A stretch of 64,000 nt of DNA from Microvirga sp. VF16 (GCF_016864375.1 NZ_CP069354.1:4251501-4315500); one strand, 5' to 3'; numbered from the stretch's first letter, positions 9,436 through 18,739 are shown. Made by a program: numbers and translations. Notes: generated by a model not told the origin, from the sequence alone.

Positions 9436-10047
9436 TCAGGCGTGGCCGGTTTCCATGGACAGCATGGCCGGCTCGATCCCGATCCCGCGCAGGGCCATCT
9501 CGTAACGCAGATCGGCGGCAGTGTTGAAGATCAGCTCCGCATCGGCCGGGCAGTTGAGCCAGCCATTGGCCTGAAGCTCCATCTCGAGCTGCCCGGCGCC
9601 CCAGCCGGCGTAGCCCAGCGCCAGCACTGCCTTCTCCGGCCCGTCACCGCGGGCGATGGCGCGCAGGATGTCGATGGTCGCGGTCAGGCAGATGCTGTCA
9701 TCGATAGGCAGGGTCGACTGGGCAAGGTGAAAATCCGGGGAATGGAGGACGAAGCCCCGGCTCGTCTCCACGGGCCCGCCCATCAGCACCTGCATGTTGC
9801 CCACCTTCTGTGGCAGCCGGATCCGTTCCGGTTCGGGAAGGATCTCGAGCTGCACCAGCAGATCCGGCATGTTCAGATTGGCGGCAGGCCGGTTGAGGAC
9901 GATCCCCATCGCCCCTTCCGCCGAATGAGCGCAGACATAGATGACCGATCGCGCGAAGCGCTCGTCCATCATGCCCGGCATGGCGACGAGGACCTGCCCG
10001 TCCAGATAAGGGGATTCGGTATCGTAGGGAGGAAGCTGCGAGCCCAT
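9436..10047 (-). CDS. YqgE/AlgH family protein
   Basis: A 203-residue protein of the YqgE/AlgH (DUF179) family. Diagnostic segments are YLDGQVLVAMPGM near the N-terminus, GAMGIVLNRP, MGGPVETSRGFVLH and ALGYAGWGAGQLE. Family members are cytosolic and were once linked to alginate regulation in Pseudomonas, but the biochemical role remains undefined. It is transcribed toward the GGDEF/EAL gene, whose stop is only 11 bp away, and divergently from the DsbD-N-like gene. Length is normal for the family. Confidence 0.93.
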   Translation of the reverse strand: MGSQLPPYDTESPYLDGQVLVAMPGMMDERFARSVIYVCAHSAEGAMGIVLNRPAANLNMPDLLVQLEILPEPERIRLPQKVGNMQVLMGGPVETSRGFVLHSPDFHLAQSTLPIDDSICLTATIDILRAIARGDGPEKAVLALGYAGWGAGQLEMELQANGWLNCPADAELIFNTAADLRYEMALRGIGIEPAMLSMETGHA

Positions 10048-10152
10048 ATCCTAAATTCTGCCTTGCCGGACGCACCGCCCAATCACAGGATCGTGGATGG
10101 CGGGCCCGAAGATAAATGCATAAGGGAAGCGCGTCAGGGAGGTGTCAGTTCC

Positions 10153-10980
10153 ATGGCATTCATGCTCCGCGCCATTTCGGCTGCGATTTTTTTGATTTTG
10201 TCCTTTACCGCGATTGCCGCGCAACCCCTCAACCCGTCCGCTGCGTCCCAGGGCTTCAATTCCCGCGCCCGCCTGATCTCGGGCGGTGAGCAAGGCGAGG
10301 TATGGCTCGCCGGCATCGAGATCACCCTCGACAAGGGGTTCAAGACCTATTGGCGCAACCCGGGCGATTCCGGCCTGCCACCCCGATTCGACTGGTCGGG
10401 GTCCGAGAACGTGGCCAGCACCGAGGTCCGCTATCCTGCCCCCTACCGGCATATGGATGCCGCGGGTGTCGCCTATGTCTACGGTAAGAAAGTCGTGCTG
10501 CCGGTTCTCGTGAAGGCCAAGGAGAAGGACAAACCGGTCAAGCTTGTCCTTTCCGCCGAATACGGGGTCTGCAAGGACATCTGCATCCCGGCCCGCGCCG
10601 ATCTGACCCTGGACCTGACCAAGGACGGCCCGGAACGCAGCGCCATCGAAGCCGCTCTGGCGAAGGTGCCGCGCCCGCAGGCACTCGGCGCGCAGGCCGA
10701 TTTGTCCGTCCTCTCCGTCGAGCCCGTGACCCAGGACAAGCCCGCCTATTCCGTCACGGTGCGCGCTCCGGCGGGCGTGAAACCTTCCCTCTTCGCCGAG
10801 GGTCCGGAGAGCTGGTATCTCTCGACTTCCCTGCCCGATGATGCGAACCGCTTTACCGTGACCGTGGAGGAAAAGCCCAAGGATGCTTCAGGCCCGGTTC
10901 CCCTGCGCCTGACTCTGGTAGCCGGTGACAAGTCCGTCGAAACGGAGATCAGCCTCGACGGCAACGGCCAGCCGCGCTAG
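10153..10980 (+). CDS. Exported protein with DsbD N-terminal-like domain
   Basis: A 275-residue secreted protein: a signal peptide (about 1-23, ending near IAAQP) followed by an immunoglobulin-like domain as in the N-terminal part of DsbD. The redox pair is in YGVCKDICIPA (C-x3-C), the position of the two DsbD-alpha cysteines that pass electrons to periplasmic partners. The transmembrane and thioredoxin modules of full DsbD are absent, so it would need a separate membrane partner (CcdA-type), not seen here. The frame is open far upstream, but the ATG at 10153 places the signal peptide correctly; a second ATG nine bases on is possible. Confidence 0.85.
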   Translation: MAFMLRAISAAIFLILSFTAIAAQPLNPSAASQGFNSRARLISGGEQGEVWLAGIEITLDKGFKTYWRNPGDSGLPPRFDWSGSENVASTEVRYPAPYRHMDAAGVAYVYGKKVVLPVLVKAKEKDKPVKLVLSAEYGVCKDICIPARADLTLDLTKDGPERSAIEAALAKVPRPQALGAQADLSVLSVEPVTQDKPAYSVTVRAPAGVKPSLFAEGPESWYLSTSLPDDANRFTVTVEEKPKDASGPVPLRLTLVAGDKSVETEISLDGNGQPR

Positions 10981-11019
10981 GGAAGAGGCATTACGGCATC
11001 CCTTCGGAGTACTAAGCCC

Positions 11020-11502
11020 ATGCCCATCCAGGTTGGAGAACGCCTTCCCCAGGTCACCTTCCGCATCATGACGCCGGACGGACCCGTGGCCAAAACCACC
11101 GACGATCTGTTCAAGGGCCGCAAGGTGGTTCTCGTCGCCGTGCCCGGCGCCTTCACCCCGACCTGCCATCGCAATCACCTGCCGGGCTACGTGCAGAAGA
11201 AGGACGAGATCAAGGCCAAGGGCGTGGATTCCATCCTGGTGACCTCGGTCAACGACGTGTTCGTTCTGGAAGCCTGGGGCAAGGCCTCCAGCGCCGAGGG
11301 CATCGAGTTTCTGTCCGATGGCAATGCCGATTTCGCCAAGGCCATCGGCCTGTCCATGGACGGCTCGGGCTTCGGCCTCGGCACGCGCTCGCAGCGCTAT
11401 TCCATGGTCGTCGACGACGGAGTCGTGAAGGCGGTCAATGTGGAGGATGCACCCTCCAAGGCGCAGCATTCCGGCGCCGAGAACATCATGAAGGATCTTT
11501 GA
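11020..11502 (+). CDS. Peroxiredoxin, Prx5 (AhpC/TSA redoxin) type
   Basis: A 160-residue thiol peroxidase of the Prx5 subgroup, which reduces peroxides in the cytosol using glutaredoxin or thioredoxin. The peroxidatic cysteine is C49 in VPGAFTPTCH, followed by the subgroup sequence LPGYVQKKDEIKAKGVD. The GLGTRSQRYSMVVDDG segment is also typical. The length equals that of other Prx5 proteins. It follows the DsbD-N-like gene by 39 bp on the same strand and may be co-transcribed with it; it is convergent with rnhA. Confidence 0.95.
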   Translation: MPIQVGERLPQVTFRIMTPDGPVAKTTDDLFKGRKVVLVAVPGAFTPTCHRNHLPGYVQKKDEIKAKGVDSILVTSVNDVFVLEAWGKASSAEGIEFLSDGNADFAKAIGLSMDGSGFGLGTRSQRYSMVVDDGVVKAVNVEDAPSKAQHSGAENIMKDL

Positions 11503-11527
11503 TCCTTCGCGTTAAGAAACCAGAGGG

Positions 11528-11995
11528 CTAAGCGCTTGCCCTCTGGCCCTGCTTCTTGAAGGGCTTCATCGCCGCAACGGCGAGTTCATCGACGCGGATA
11601 TTGGTCGGATCGTCCGCGTGACCCTTCACCCAATGCCAGGCGACATCGTGCCGGGACGCGGCTTCGTCGAGTTCCCGCCACAGATCCTCGTTCTTCACCG
11701 GCTTGTTGTCGGCCGTGCGCCATCCGCGCCGCTTCCAGTTGTGCATCCATTGAGTGATGCCCTGGCGCACATATTGCGAATCCGTGAACAGATCGACGGC
11801 GCAGGATCGCTTGAGGGCCTTGAGCCCCTCGATCGCAGCGCGGATCTCCATGCGGTTGTTGGTGGTATGCGCCTCCCCGCCGGAGATCTCCTTCTCGCTG
11901 CCCTTGAAGAACAGGATCGCGCCCCAGCCGCCCGGCCCGGGATTTCCCGAGCAGGCGCCGTCCGTGTAGATCATCACGCGCTCCGGGCCGCTCAT
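11528..11995 (-). CDS. rnhA: Ribonuclease HI
   Basis: A 155-residue RNase HI that cleaves the RNA strand of RNA/DNA hybrids. All four metal-binding acidic residues are present: D12 (YTDGAC), E50 (NRMEIRA), D72 (FTDSQYV) and D136 (RVDELAV). The frame is open further upstream only because it crosses the thrB gene in another frame. The ATG at 11995 overlaps the thrB stop by four bases, which decides the start. It is the last gene of the minus-strand block ispH-thrB-rnhA. An imperfect palindrome spans its stop codon (11520-11546). Confidence 0.97.
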   Translation of the reverse strand: MSGPERVMIYTDGACSGNPGPGGWGAILFFKGSEKEISGGEAHTTNNRMEIRAAIEGLKALKRSCAVDLFTDSQYVRQGITQWMHNWKRRGWRTADNKPVKNEDLWRELDEAASRHDVAWHWVKGHADDPTNIRVDELAVAAMKPFKKQGQRASA

Positions 11996-12957
11996 GCTTC
12001 GAGTCCGTATTCGCGGGCGTGTTTCACATGACGGTGGAAGTTGAGCTTGCGGTCGTATTCCAACGGATCCTTCGGCTTCACCAGCGCACCCGGCGGCACG
12101 TTGAGCCAGTCCACGAGGCGCGTCAGCATGAAGCGCATGGCCGAACCGCGGCAGAGGGTCGGTAGGGCCTCGACCTCCTGCGGCTCGAGCCGGCGAACGG
12201 ATTGATAGCCCGCCAGCATTGCCCTGCCCTTGGTGAGGTTGAACGAGGCATCGATCTCGAAGCACCAGGCGTTGAGACAGATGGCGACGTCGTAGGCGAA
12301 GGCATCCGTGCAGGCGAAATAGAAATCGATCAGCCCCGACACTTCGGCGCCGATGAAGAACACGTTGTCGGTAAAAAGGTCCGCGTGGATGACGCCGGAC
12401 GGCAGGTTGCGGGGCCAGGACTCGTGCAGGCTCGCGAGCTCCCGCCGCGTCCGCTCCGCGAGACCGGGCGACACCGTGTCGGCCTGTGCCTCGGCCTGCG
12501 CGAAGAGCGGCGCCCAGGCTTCGAGCGAGAGCGCGTTCGGCCGCTGCATGGCGAAATCCTGTCCGGCGAGGTGCAGTTTCGCGAGCGCTGCGCCAAGCGC
12601 CCCGCAATGCTGCGCCGTGGGACGGCGGACCGCGATGCCTTCGAGAAACGTGATGATCACGGCAGGCCGCCCAGAGACGCGACCGAGAGGCTCGCCCCGG
12701 CGGTTGTTGACCGGCAGCGGACAGTTGAGTCCCTTCAGCGCCAGATGCTGCATCAGGCCGAGGAAGAAGGGCAGATCGTCCTCCCGCACCCGCCTCTCGT
12801 AGAGGGTGAGGATGTAGGAGCCCTTCGTGGTGTGGAGGAAATAATTGGTGTTCTCCACGCCCTCGGCGATGCCCTTGTAGGACAGCACCGTGCCGATATC
12901 GTAGGTTTCGAGGAAGGCCGAGAGCTCCTCGTCGCTGACTTCCGTATAGACTGCCAC
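11992..12957 (-). CDS. thrB: Homoserine kinase (ThrB2, APH-fold type)
   Basis: A 321-residue homoserine kinase of the aminoglycoside-phosphotransferase fold used by alphaproteobacteria and pseudomonads, not the GHMP type of E. coli. The N-terminus AVYTEVSDEELSAFL is typical. The catalytic loop is HADLFTDN at residues 191-198, with the metal-binding aspartate in IDFYF (D211). It phosphorylates homoserine to give the substrate of ThrC. It starts three bases after the ispH stop and overlaps rnhA by four bases, so the three genes form one operon. Confidence 0.96.
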   Translation of the reverse strand: MAVYTEVSDEELSAFLETYDIGTVLSYKGIAEGVENTNYFLHTTKGSYILTLYERRVREDDLPFFLGLMQHLALKGLNCPLPVNNRRGEPLGRVSGRPAVIITFLEGIAVRRPTAQHCGALGAALAKLHLAGQDFAMQRPNALSLEAWAPLFAQAEAQADTVSPGLAERTRRELASLHESWPRNLPSGVIHADLFTDNVFFIGAEVSGLIDFYFACTDAFAYDVAICLNAWCFEIDASFNLTKGRAMLAGYQSVRRLEPQEVEALPTLCRGSAMRFMLTRLVDWLNVPPGALVKPKDPLEYDRKLNFHRHVKHAREYGLEA

Positions 12958-12960
12958 CGC

Positions 12961-13920
12961 TTACTCCGCCGCCTGCTCACGAAGCTCGCGAGGCAAAGGA
13001 AAGAACACGCTCTCATCCGCCGTCGACACGCTCTCGACCGAGACCTCGTAGCGCTCGGCGAAGGCGTCGATGATTTCCTCGACCAGGATCTCGGGCGCGG
13101 AAGCGCCGGCGGTGATGCCGAGGCTGCGGATATTGCCGAAGAGAGACCAGTCGATGTCCTCGGCGCGCAGGATCAGCCGCACCAGGGGACAGCCCTCCCG
13201 CTCGGCGACCTCGCGCAGGCGCTGCGAGTTGGACGAGTTGGGCGAGCCTACCACGATCATGGCGTCCACCTGCGGCGCCACGCGCTTGACCGCCCCCTGG
13301 CGGTTCGTGGTGGCGTAGCAGATGTCTTCCTTGTGCGGGCCGACGATGGAGGGGAACCGCGCCTTCAGCGCGTCCACCATGTCCTGGGTGTCGTCGACTG
13401 AAAGGGTCGTCTGGGTGACGAAGGCGAGATTGTCGGGATCGGTGGGCTCCAGCCGGGCGATGTCGTCCACGGTCTCGACCAGGGTCGCCGCTCCCTCGGG
13501 CAACTGGCCCATGGTGCCGATGACCTCCGGGTGGCCCGCATGACCGATCAGGATGATGTGACGGCCGCGCTTGTGGTGGACCTGCGCCTCCCGATGGACC
13601 TTGGTCACCAGCGGACAGGTGGCGTCGATCCCGAAGAGGTTGCGCGCCTGCGCGGCCTCCGGCACGGACTTGGGAACCCCGTGGGCCGAGAAGATCACCG
13701 GAGCCTTGGTGTCGGGCACCTCGTCGAGTTCCCGGACGAAGACCGCACCCTTCCGCTTCAGGTTTTCCACGACATATTTGTTGTGCACGATCTCATGGCG
13801 CACATAGACCGGCGCCCCATGGATCGCGAGCGCCTTCTCGACCGCATCGATGGCACGCACCACCCCGGCGCAGAAGCCGCGCGGGGCACAGAGCAGAATG
13901 TCGAGAGAAGGCTTCGTCAT
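12961..13920 (-). CDS. ispH: 4-hydroxy-3-methylbut-2-enyl diphosphate reductase
   Basis: A 319-residue IspH (LytB), the last enzyme of the MEP isoprenoid pathway, which makes IPP and DMAPP. The three cysteines that hold its iron-sulfur cluster are C17 (PRGFCAGV), C102 (DATCPLV) and C201 (EDICYATTNRQ). The signature VVGSPNSSNSQRL and the SVFFPLPRELR tail also match. The ATG at 13920 gives the usual N-terminus MTKPSLDILLCAPRG; the longer upstream frame runs through intergenic repeats. It is the first gene of the ispH-thrB-rnhA operon. Confidence 0.97.
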   Translation of the reverse strand: MTKPSLDILLCAPRGFCAGVVRAIDAVEKALAIHGAPVYVRHEIVHNKYVVENLKRKGAVFVRELDEVPDTKAPVIFSAHGVPKSVPEAAQARNLFGIDATCPLVTKVHREAQVHHKRGRHIILIGHAGHPEVIGTMGQLPEGAATLVETVDDIARLEPTDPDNLAFVTQTTLSVDDTQDMVDALKARFPSIVGPHKEDICYATTNRQGAVKRVAPQVDAMIVVGSPNSSNSQRLREVAEREGCPLVRLILRAEDIDWSLFGNIRSLGITAGASAPEILVEEIIDAFAERYEVSVESVSTADESVFFPLPRELREQAAE

Positions 13921-14375
13921 GATCTGGCGATGTGGCGAGACGAGGCCCCTCCTGTCAAGCGGGAGCGACGCAGTTTCGCGGCGGGAATGGCCTCGAGAAA
14001 CGCCCTTTTCCCTCCCCTTGCGGGGAGGGATCGAGCGTGGGGGTCGTAAAGTCAGAGCATTGAGCTGGATAATCGCTGGCGATGCTCTCCCATACCACGT
14101 CATCCGGCCTTGTGCCGGTGATCCCGATTGTGTGAAGCAAAGCGCTTTTCAGCATCGTCATGGCCGGGACGGGCCCGGCCATGACGGGAAGGGTTTCACC
14201 CAGTCGGACCACCCCCACCCCTACCCCTCCCCGCAAAGGGGGAGGGAATGCGCTTGCCATTCCCAACCTTGTGCGATGAGGCACGAAGCGGAGCTATTCT
14301 GGTCAAGAAATGCTCGCTCTTGCCCTTAAGAATCCCTAGAAAGGTGAAACAGCCCTTCATTTCCCCTGATCGCTC
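13921..14375. repeat. Mosaic of intergenic palindromes between ispH and the Kef-type antiporter
   Basis: This 455-bp gap holds no convincing gene. It contains a CCCTCCCC...GGGGAGGG hairpin (14010-14029), a CGTCATGGCCGGG / CCCGGCCATGACGG palindrome (14156-14187) and a second CCCTCCCCG...GGGGGAGGG hairpin (14225-14246). Such GC-rich mosaic palindromes are common between genes in Rhizobiales. The promoters of ispH (minus) and the antiporter (plus) must lie at the two edges. Confidence 0.75.
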
Positions 14376-16226
14376 ATGGCCTCCACCGCTTCCCACGTCA
14401 GCTTCCTTCCACCCATCCTGACCTTCTGCGGAGCGGCCGTTGTCGCCGTGCCTATTTTCCGCCTTCTGGGTCTGAGTGCCGTCCTGGGCTATCTTGCCGC
14501 CGGTGTCGCCATCGGCCCGTCGGGCCTGAGCTTGGTGGAGGACCCGCAGACTATCGCGACGGTCGCGGAACTGGGTGTGGTGCTGCTCCTGTTCATCATC
14601 GGCCTTGAGCTCAAGCTGTCTCATCTTCTGGAGATGAAAGGGGACATCTTCGGCCTGGGGTTCGCCCAGATGGCCGTGACGACCCTCTGTCTCGGCGCAG
14701 CGGCCTATGCCATCGGCTTCTCCCCTAATGCCTCCTTCGTCACAGGTGTCGCCGTCGCGCTTTCGGCCACGGCCATTGCCTTGCAGATGCTGGGCGAGAG
14801 GAACGATCTGCAGACGCCTTACGGCCAGCGCTCCTTCGCGATCCTGCTGTTCCAGGATCTGTCTGTCGTCCCGCTTCTTGCCATCCTGCCGCTTCTGGCC
14901 TCTGGCGCGGCAACGGAGCAAGGCTCCCTCATGGACCGCCTCCTGTCGGTTGGCGAAGCGATCCTCGGCATCGCGGTCGTCGTGCTGATCGGCCGCTATG
15001 GGCTCAATCCCTTCTTCCGCATCCTCGCCCGCAGCGGCGCCCGTGAGGTGATGACGGCCTCTGCGCTCCTCGTGGTTCTCGGCGCCGCTCTGCTGATGCA
15101 GGAGGTCGGGCTTTCCATGGCCATGGGCGCCTTCCTGGCCGGGCTGCTGCTCGCCGAATCGAATTTCCGCCACCAGCTCGAAGCTGATATCGAGCCCTTC
15201 CGCGGCATGCTGCTCGGCCTGTTCTTCATGAGCGTGGGCATGTCGATCGATCTTGCCCTCGTTCGCGAGCAATGGCTACTGCTGCTCATTGCAGCGCCTG
15301 CCGTCGTTCTCGGCAAAACCCTCCTCATCACCGTTCTGTCGAAGCTGTTCGGCGCGAGCTGGCGCGACGGCCTGCGCTCGGGAACGCTGTTGTGCACGGC
15401 AGGTGAATTCGCCTTCGTCCTTCTCCCTGTCGCAACGGCGCTCGGCCTCATGTCTCCTGCCGAGGCGCAGCCGGTCACGGCGCTCGCCGCCATCACCATG
15501 CTGCTCGGCCCGCTCCTGTCGACCTTTGTCGAGACGATGGTCGCCAATCGGGGCGAGAGCGAGGAGCAAGCGGACTTGCAGGGACTTGCAGGTCATGAAG
15601 GCGAACTCGAAAGCCGCGTTCTCGTGATCGGCTTTGGCCGGTTCGGGCAGATCGTGAACCAGGTTCTGCTGGCACGGGGCATCGAAGCGACCGTGATCGA
15701 CAAGGATGTCGAGCGTATCCGCGATGCGGGGCGCTTCGGGCTCCAGGTCTATTACGGCGACGGAACCCGCCTCGACGTGCTGCGCGCGGCCGGCGCAGAG
15801 AAGGCCGAGATGATCTGCATCTGCATCGACGATCAGGAAGCGATGATGAAGATCATCGAAATCATCCATGAGAATTTCAAGAACGCCCGCAGCTTCGTGC
15901 GCGCCTTCGATCGCATCCATGCGATCGAACTGATGAATCACGATGTCGACTACCAGATCCGCGAGGTGTTCGAATCCGCCATCGTGTTCGGGCGTGCGGC
16001 GCTCGAGGAACTCGGGACCGAGCCGGAGGCGGCCGCAGCGGCGGCCAACGACGTGCGCAAACGCGATATCGCACGCCTCATTCTGCAAAAGGAAGTCGGC
16101 ACCATGGGCGGTGCCGAGCTCGTGGTCGGCGCCAAGATCACTCCGGAGCCGCTCACTGTTCCCACGAGCAGAGCGAGAGCCCTCAGCCCGGAGACGCGGG
16201 ACATCCTCGGCGAAGGCGTGTCGTGA
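14376..16226 (+). CDS. KefB/KefC-type monovalent cation:proton antiporter (CPA2)
   Basis: A 616-residue membrane antiporter. Twelve or so helices (residues about 8-390) belong to the Na+/H+ exchanger fold, with the conserved ELGVVLLLFIIGLEL segment and the exchanger aspartate in FQDLSVVP. A Rossmann RCK/TrkA-N domain (about 413-535) starts at VLVIGFGRFGQ. Kef proteins export potassium, gated in E. coli by glutathione adducts, and protect against electrophiles. No KefG/KefF ancillary gene is adjacent. Its TGA overlaps the start of the MATE gene, indicating coupled translation. Confidence 0.92.
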   Translation: MASTASHVSFLPPILTFCGAAVVAVPIFRLLGLSAVLGYLAAGVAIGPSGLSLVEDPQTIATVAELGVVLLLFIIGLELKLSHLLEMKGDIFGLGFAQMAVTTLCLGAAAYAIGFSPNASFVTGVAVALSATAIALQMLGERNDLQTPYGQRSFAILLFQDLSVVPLLAILPLLASGAATEQGSLMDRLLSVGEAILGIAVVVLIGRYGLNPFFRILARSGAREVMTASALLVVLGAALLMQEVGLSMAMGAFLAGLLLAESNFRHQLEADIEPFRGMLLGLFFMSVGMSIDLALVREQWLLLLIAAPAVVLGKTLLITVLSKLFGASWRDGLRSGTLLCTAGEFAFVLLPVATALGLMSPAEAQPVTALAAITMLLGPLLSTFVETMVANRGESEEQADLQGLAGHEGELESRVLVIGFGRFGQIVNQVLLARGIEATVIDKDVERIRDAGRFGLQVYYGDGTRLDVLRAAGAEKAEMICICIDDQEAMMKIIEIIHENFKNARSFVRAFDRIHAIELMNHDVDYQIREVFESAIVFGRAALEELGTEPEAAAAAANDVRKRDIARLILQKEVGTMGGAELVVGAKITPEPLTVPTSRARALSPETRDILGEGVS

Positions 16227-17605
16227 TGGATGCTCAACCTTCGGGGCAAAAGACCGATGCGGTGAGCGCGCCCCCACGTTTCGTGGTCGGCTCCACCATG
16301 CGCCACGTTCTCGTCATGACAGGGACGGGAGCAGCCGGTCTCGTTGCGATCTTCATCGTCGATCTCGTATCGCTCCTCTACATCTCCTGGCTCAACGATC
16401 CGAGCCTGACGGCCGGCGTCGGCCTCGCCACGGTCGTGATGTTCTTCACGGTATCGATCAATGTGGGCCTAATGATTCCCATCGGAGCGCTCGTCTCGCG
16501 CGCTCTTGGCGCGCGACGACCCGACGATGCGCGCCGATTGGCAACCTCCTGCAGCCTTCTCATGGCGGCGGTTGCGGCCGTGGTCAGCCTGATCATTCTG
16601 CCTCTGCTCCCGCTGATCCTGAGCACGATCGGCGCACGTGACGATGCCTATGAAGTCGCGAAAGCCTTTCTCTGGATCGCATTGCCGACGAACATCTTCA
16701 TGGCCATCGGCATGGCATTCTCCACGGTCTTGCGTGCCGCAGGCGATGCCAAGCGCAGCATGTATGCCACCCTGTCGGTGGCGGCCGTCACTGTTGTCCT
16801 CGATCCCATCCTCATCTTCGGTCTGGGCCTGAAGGCCAACGGTGCGGCGCTCACCATCAACATCGCGCGCGTCGCCTATGTCTATGTGAGCTTCCTGTAT
16901 CTCACCCGTGCTCACAACCTTTTGGCTCGACCGGATTGGAAAGCGATGGCCGTCGATGCGCGGTCGTTCTTCGCCATCGCGGTTCCGGCCATCCTCACCA
17001 ATATAGCCGCTCCCGTTGCCAACGCCTTCTTCACGGGCGTGATGGCGCAGTTCGGCGACCAGGCGATTGCGGCTTCTGCCATCATCGACAGGGTTACACC
17101 CGTCGCCTTTGCCGGTGTCTTTGCGCTCGCGGGCGCCATCGGTCCCGTGCTTGGACAGAACTGGGGAGCACAGCGTTATGACCGCATGAAGCAGACGCTC
17201 AAGGACGCACTGACCTTCACAATCGTCTATGTCGGCACCGTGTGGCTCATCCTGTTCCTCGTGCAGGTTCCGCTCACGCGGGCTTTCAACGCGCCACCGG
17301 AAACGGCCGAGATCGTCCAGGTCTTTTGCCAGCTCAGCGGCTTCATCTGGTTTTTCATCAGTCTCGTCTTCGTGGCAAATGCCTCGTTCAACAACCTTGG
17401 CTATCCCCTGCTCTCCACCTTCTTCAACTGGGGCCGGGCGACGCTCGGCATGATCCCCTTCGCCTATTTCGGTGCACAGATCGGTGGCCCCAAGGGAGCG
17501 CTTGTGGGGATCGGCGCCGGATCGGTGGTGTTCGGGATCGCCGCAGTCATCACTGCGTTCTGGACAATTCGGCGTTTGGAGAGGCAAGCTGTTTCAGCCG
17601 TGTAA
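16223..17605 (+). CDS. MATE family efflux transporter
   Basis: A 460-residue protein with about 12 membrane helices in two homologous halves, the MATE arrangement. Typical sequence includes ALGARRPDDA after the second helix, VLRAAGDAKRSM, LDPILIFGLGLKANGAALT and GPVLGQNWGAQRYDRM. MATE pumps use a sodium or proton gradient to export drugs or metabolites; the substrate cannot be read from sequence. Start is the GTG at 16223 (overlapping the antiporter TGA) or the ATG directly after it at 16226. The overlap with the Kef-type gene suggests the two are expressed together. Confidence 0.92.
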   Translation: MMDAQPSGQKTDAVSAPPRFVVGSTMRHVLVMTGTGAAGLVAIFIVDLVSLLYISWLNDPSLTAGVGLATVVMFFTVSINVGLMIPIGALVSRALGARRPDDARRLATSCSLLMAAVAAVVSLIILPLLPLILSTIGARDDAYEVAKAFLWIALPTNIFMAIGMAFSTVLRAAGDAKRSMYATLSVAAVTVVLDPILIFGLGLKANGAALTINIARVAYVYVSFLYLTRAHNLLARPDWKAMAVDARSFFAIAVPAILTNIAAPVANAFFTGVMAQFGDQAIAASAIIDRVTPVAFAGVFALAGAIGPVLGQNWGAQRYDRMKQTLKDALTFTIVYVGTVWLILFLVQVPLTRAFNAPPETAEIVQVFCQLSGFIWFFISLVFVANASFNNLGYPLLSTFFNWGRATLGMIPFAYFGAQIGGPKGALVGIGAGSVVFGIAAVITAFWTIRRLERQAVSAV

Positions 17606-17643
17606 GGATTCAGCCGTAGCGTATCGCATTCGAGGAGGCTGCC

Positions 17644-18378
17644 ATGTTCAACTGGTTCGATCTGATGCACCAAGCCCAGACCAGTGCAGCCCTGGCCTCT
17701 GTCGCGCAGCAATTTAACCTTTCGGGCGATCAGACGCAGAAGACCATGGCGGCCTTCATGCCGGCCTTCGCCATGGGGCTCCAGCACGCCACCGCCTCAA
17801 GCGACCCAGCCCGCCTTTTCCAATCCATGATGACCGGCGCCTATCAGAATTTCTGGCAATCGGCCGGCAACTCTTTCTCACAGCAAGCACAGCAGGAAGG
17901 CCGGCGGTTGCTGGACCAGCTCTTCGGCTCCGATGAGATCAGCCGTCGCGTCGCCCATCAGGCTGCCGACTATGCCGGCATCAGTACCGAGACCATGCAG
18001 CAATTGCTGCCGATCCTCGCCGGCATCATGGCCGGAGGCATGGCGCATTGGATGACTGCGCACGCACAGGCCATCCAGTCCTTTGCTGCCTCGAAGGATG
18101 ATGCGAAAGGCAAACCGGGAAGCGCCAATCCATGGGCGGATCTCTGGGCTGGATGGATGACCGCGACGGCTCCCGAGAAGAAGCATGCCAATCCATTCGA
18201 GGACATGATGGCAAGCGTTCTGAAAGTGGCGCCTCCGCAGGCGCCGGAAGAAGAACCCCTCCCTTCGCCGTCTTTCGATGAAATGATGGAAAAGGGACGC
18301 GATATGCAGCTGCAATATCTCGCGTCCCTTCAATCGATCTTCAGCGATGCCTGGCAGGGCCAGGGTAAGAAGGTTTAG
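17644..18378 (+). CDS. DUF937-like protein of unknown function
   Basis: A 244-residue soluble protein, Ala/Gln/Met rich and apparently all-helical. Residues about 1-140 resemble DUF937 proteins, with repeated helical turns such as LFGSDEISRRVAHQAADYAGIS and LLPILAGIMAGGM. The C-terminal part (about 150-244) is more polar, with Pro-rich linkers. DUF937 proteins occur next to diverse genes and have no established activity. It follows the MATE gene by 38 bp with GAGGAGG before the ATG, so it may be the third gene of that transcription unit. It converges with the DUF1127 gene (4-bp overlap). Confidence 0.75.
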   Translation: MFNWFDLMHQAQTSAALASVAQQFNLSGDQTQKTMAAFMPAFAMGLQHATASSDPARLFQSMMTGAYQNFWQSAGNSFSQQAQQEGRRLLDQLFGSDEISRRVAHQAADYAGISTETMQQLLPILAGIMAGGMAHWMTAHAQAIQSFAASKDDAKGKPGSANPWADLWAGWMTATAPEKKHANPFEDMMASVLKVAPPQAPEEEPLPSPSFDEMMEKGRDMQLQYLASLQSIFSDAWQGQGKKV

Positions 18379-18701
18379 GCGCAGCGTTTGAGCGGCGTCA
18401 CCATTGGAACCACGGGCCGGACTGGCTGGGCGGATTGATCCGGCCTTTCGGCACGGGAATGTCGCTCCGCATTTCGAACCAACACCCATGACGGATTGCG
18501 CGTAAGCGGCTCGTCGAGCGCGCTCGTCACATCGCTGCGCGTCAACCCGATATCCGCGAGCATCCGATCATCGAACTCGGCGAGATTTTTGACCTCTCGG
18601 CGGTGCTGCAGGGCTTTGACGAGATTCGAGAGCGCACGGGTGAACACACCCAGAGTAGCCATTCCTGAGAAGGTCATCGTCGATAATGCAGACCGGTTCA
18701 T
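18375..18701 (-). CDS. DUF1127 domain small protein
   Basis: A 108-residue basic protein with a DUF1127 (YjiS-like) segment at about residues 25-65: the characteristic FDDRMLADIGLTRSDV helix-turn. DUF1127 proteins are small, arginine-rich and often induced in stress or stationary phase; some bind RNA or affect small-RNA turnover in alphaproteobacteria. Here an unusual 45-residue Pro/Arg tail follows. The promoter region upstream contains the first CGTTCCA-type array, shared with the divergent lysR gene. Confidence 0.85.
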   Translation of the reverse strand: MNRSALSTMTFSGMATLGVFTRALSNLVKALQHRREVKNLAEFDDRMLADIGLTRSDVTSALDEPLTRNPSWVLVRNAERHSRAERPDQSAQPVRPVVPMVTPLKRCA

Positions 18702-18739
18702 CGGGGGCCTCCTTGGCTCTCACATTCGATCTATCGCCG

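Noticed and set aside
9442..10152. N-terminal extension of the DsbD-like frame
   Set aside because: It crosses YqgE on the opposite strand, and the ATG at 10153 begins a proper signal peptide.
11520..11546. Palindrome CCAGAGGGC...GCCCTCTGG across the rnhA stop as a bidirectional terminator
   Set aside because: No T run on either side and part of it is coding, so it is mentioned with rnhA but not called.
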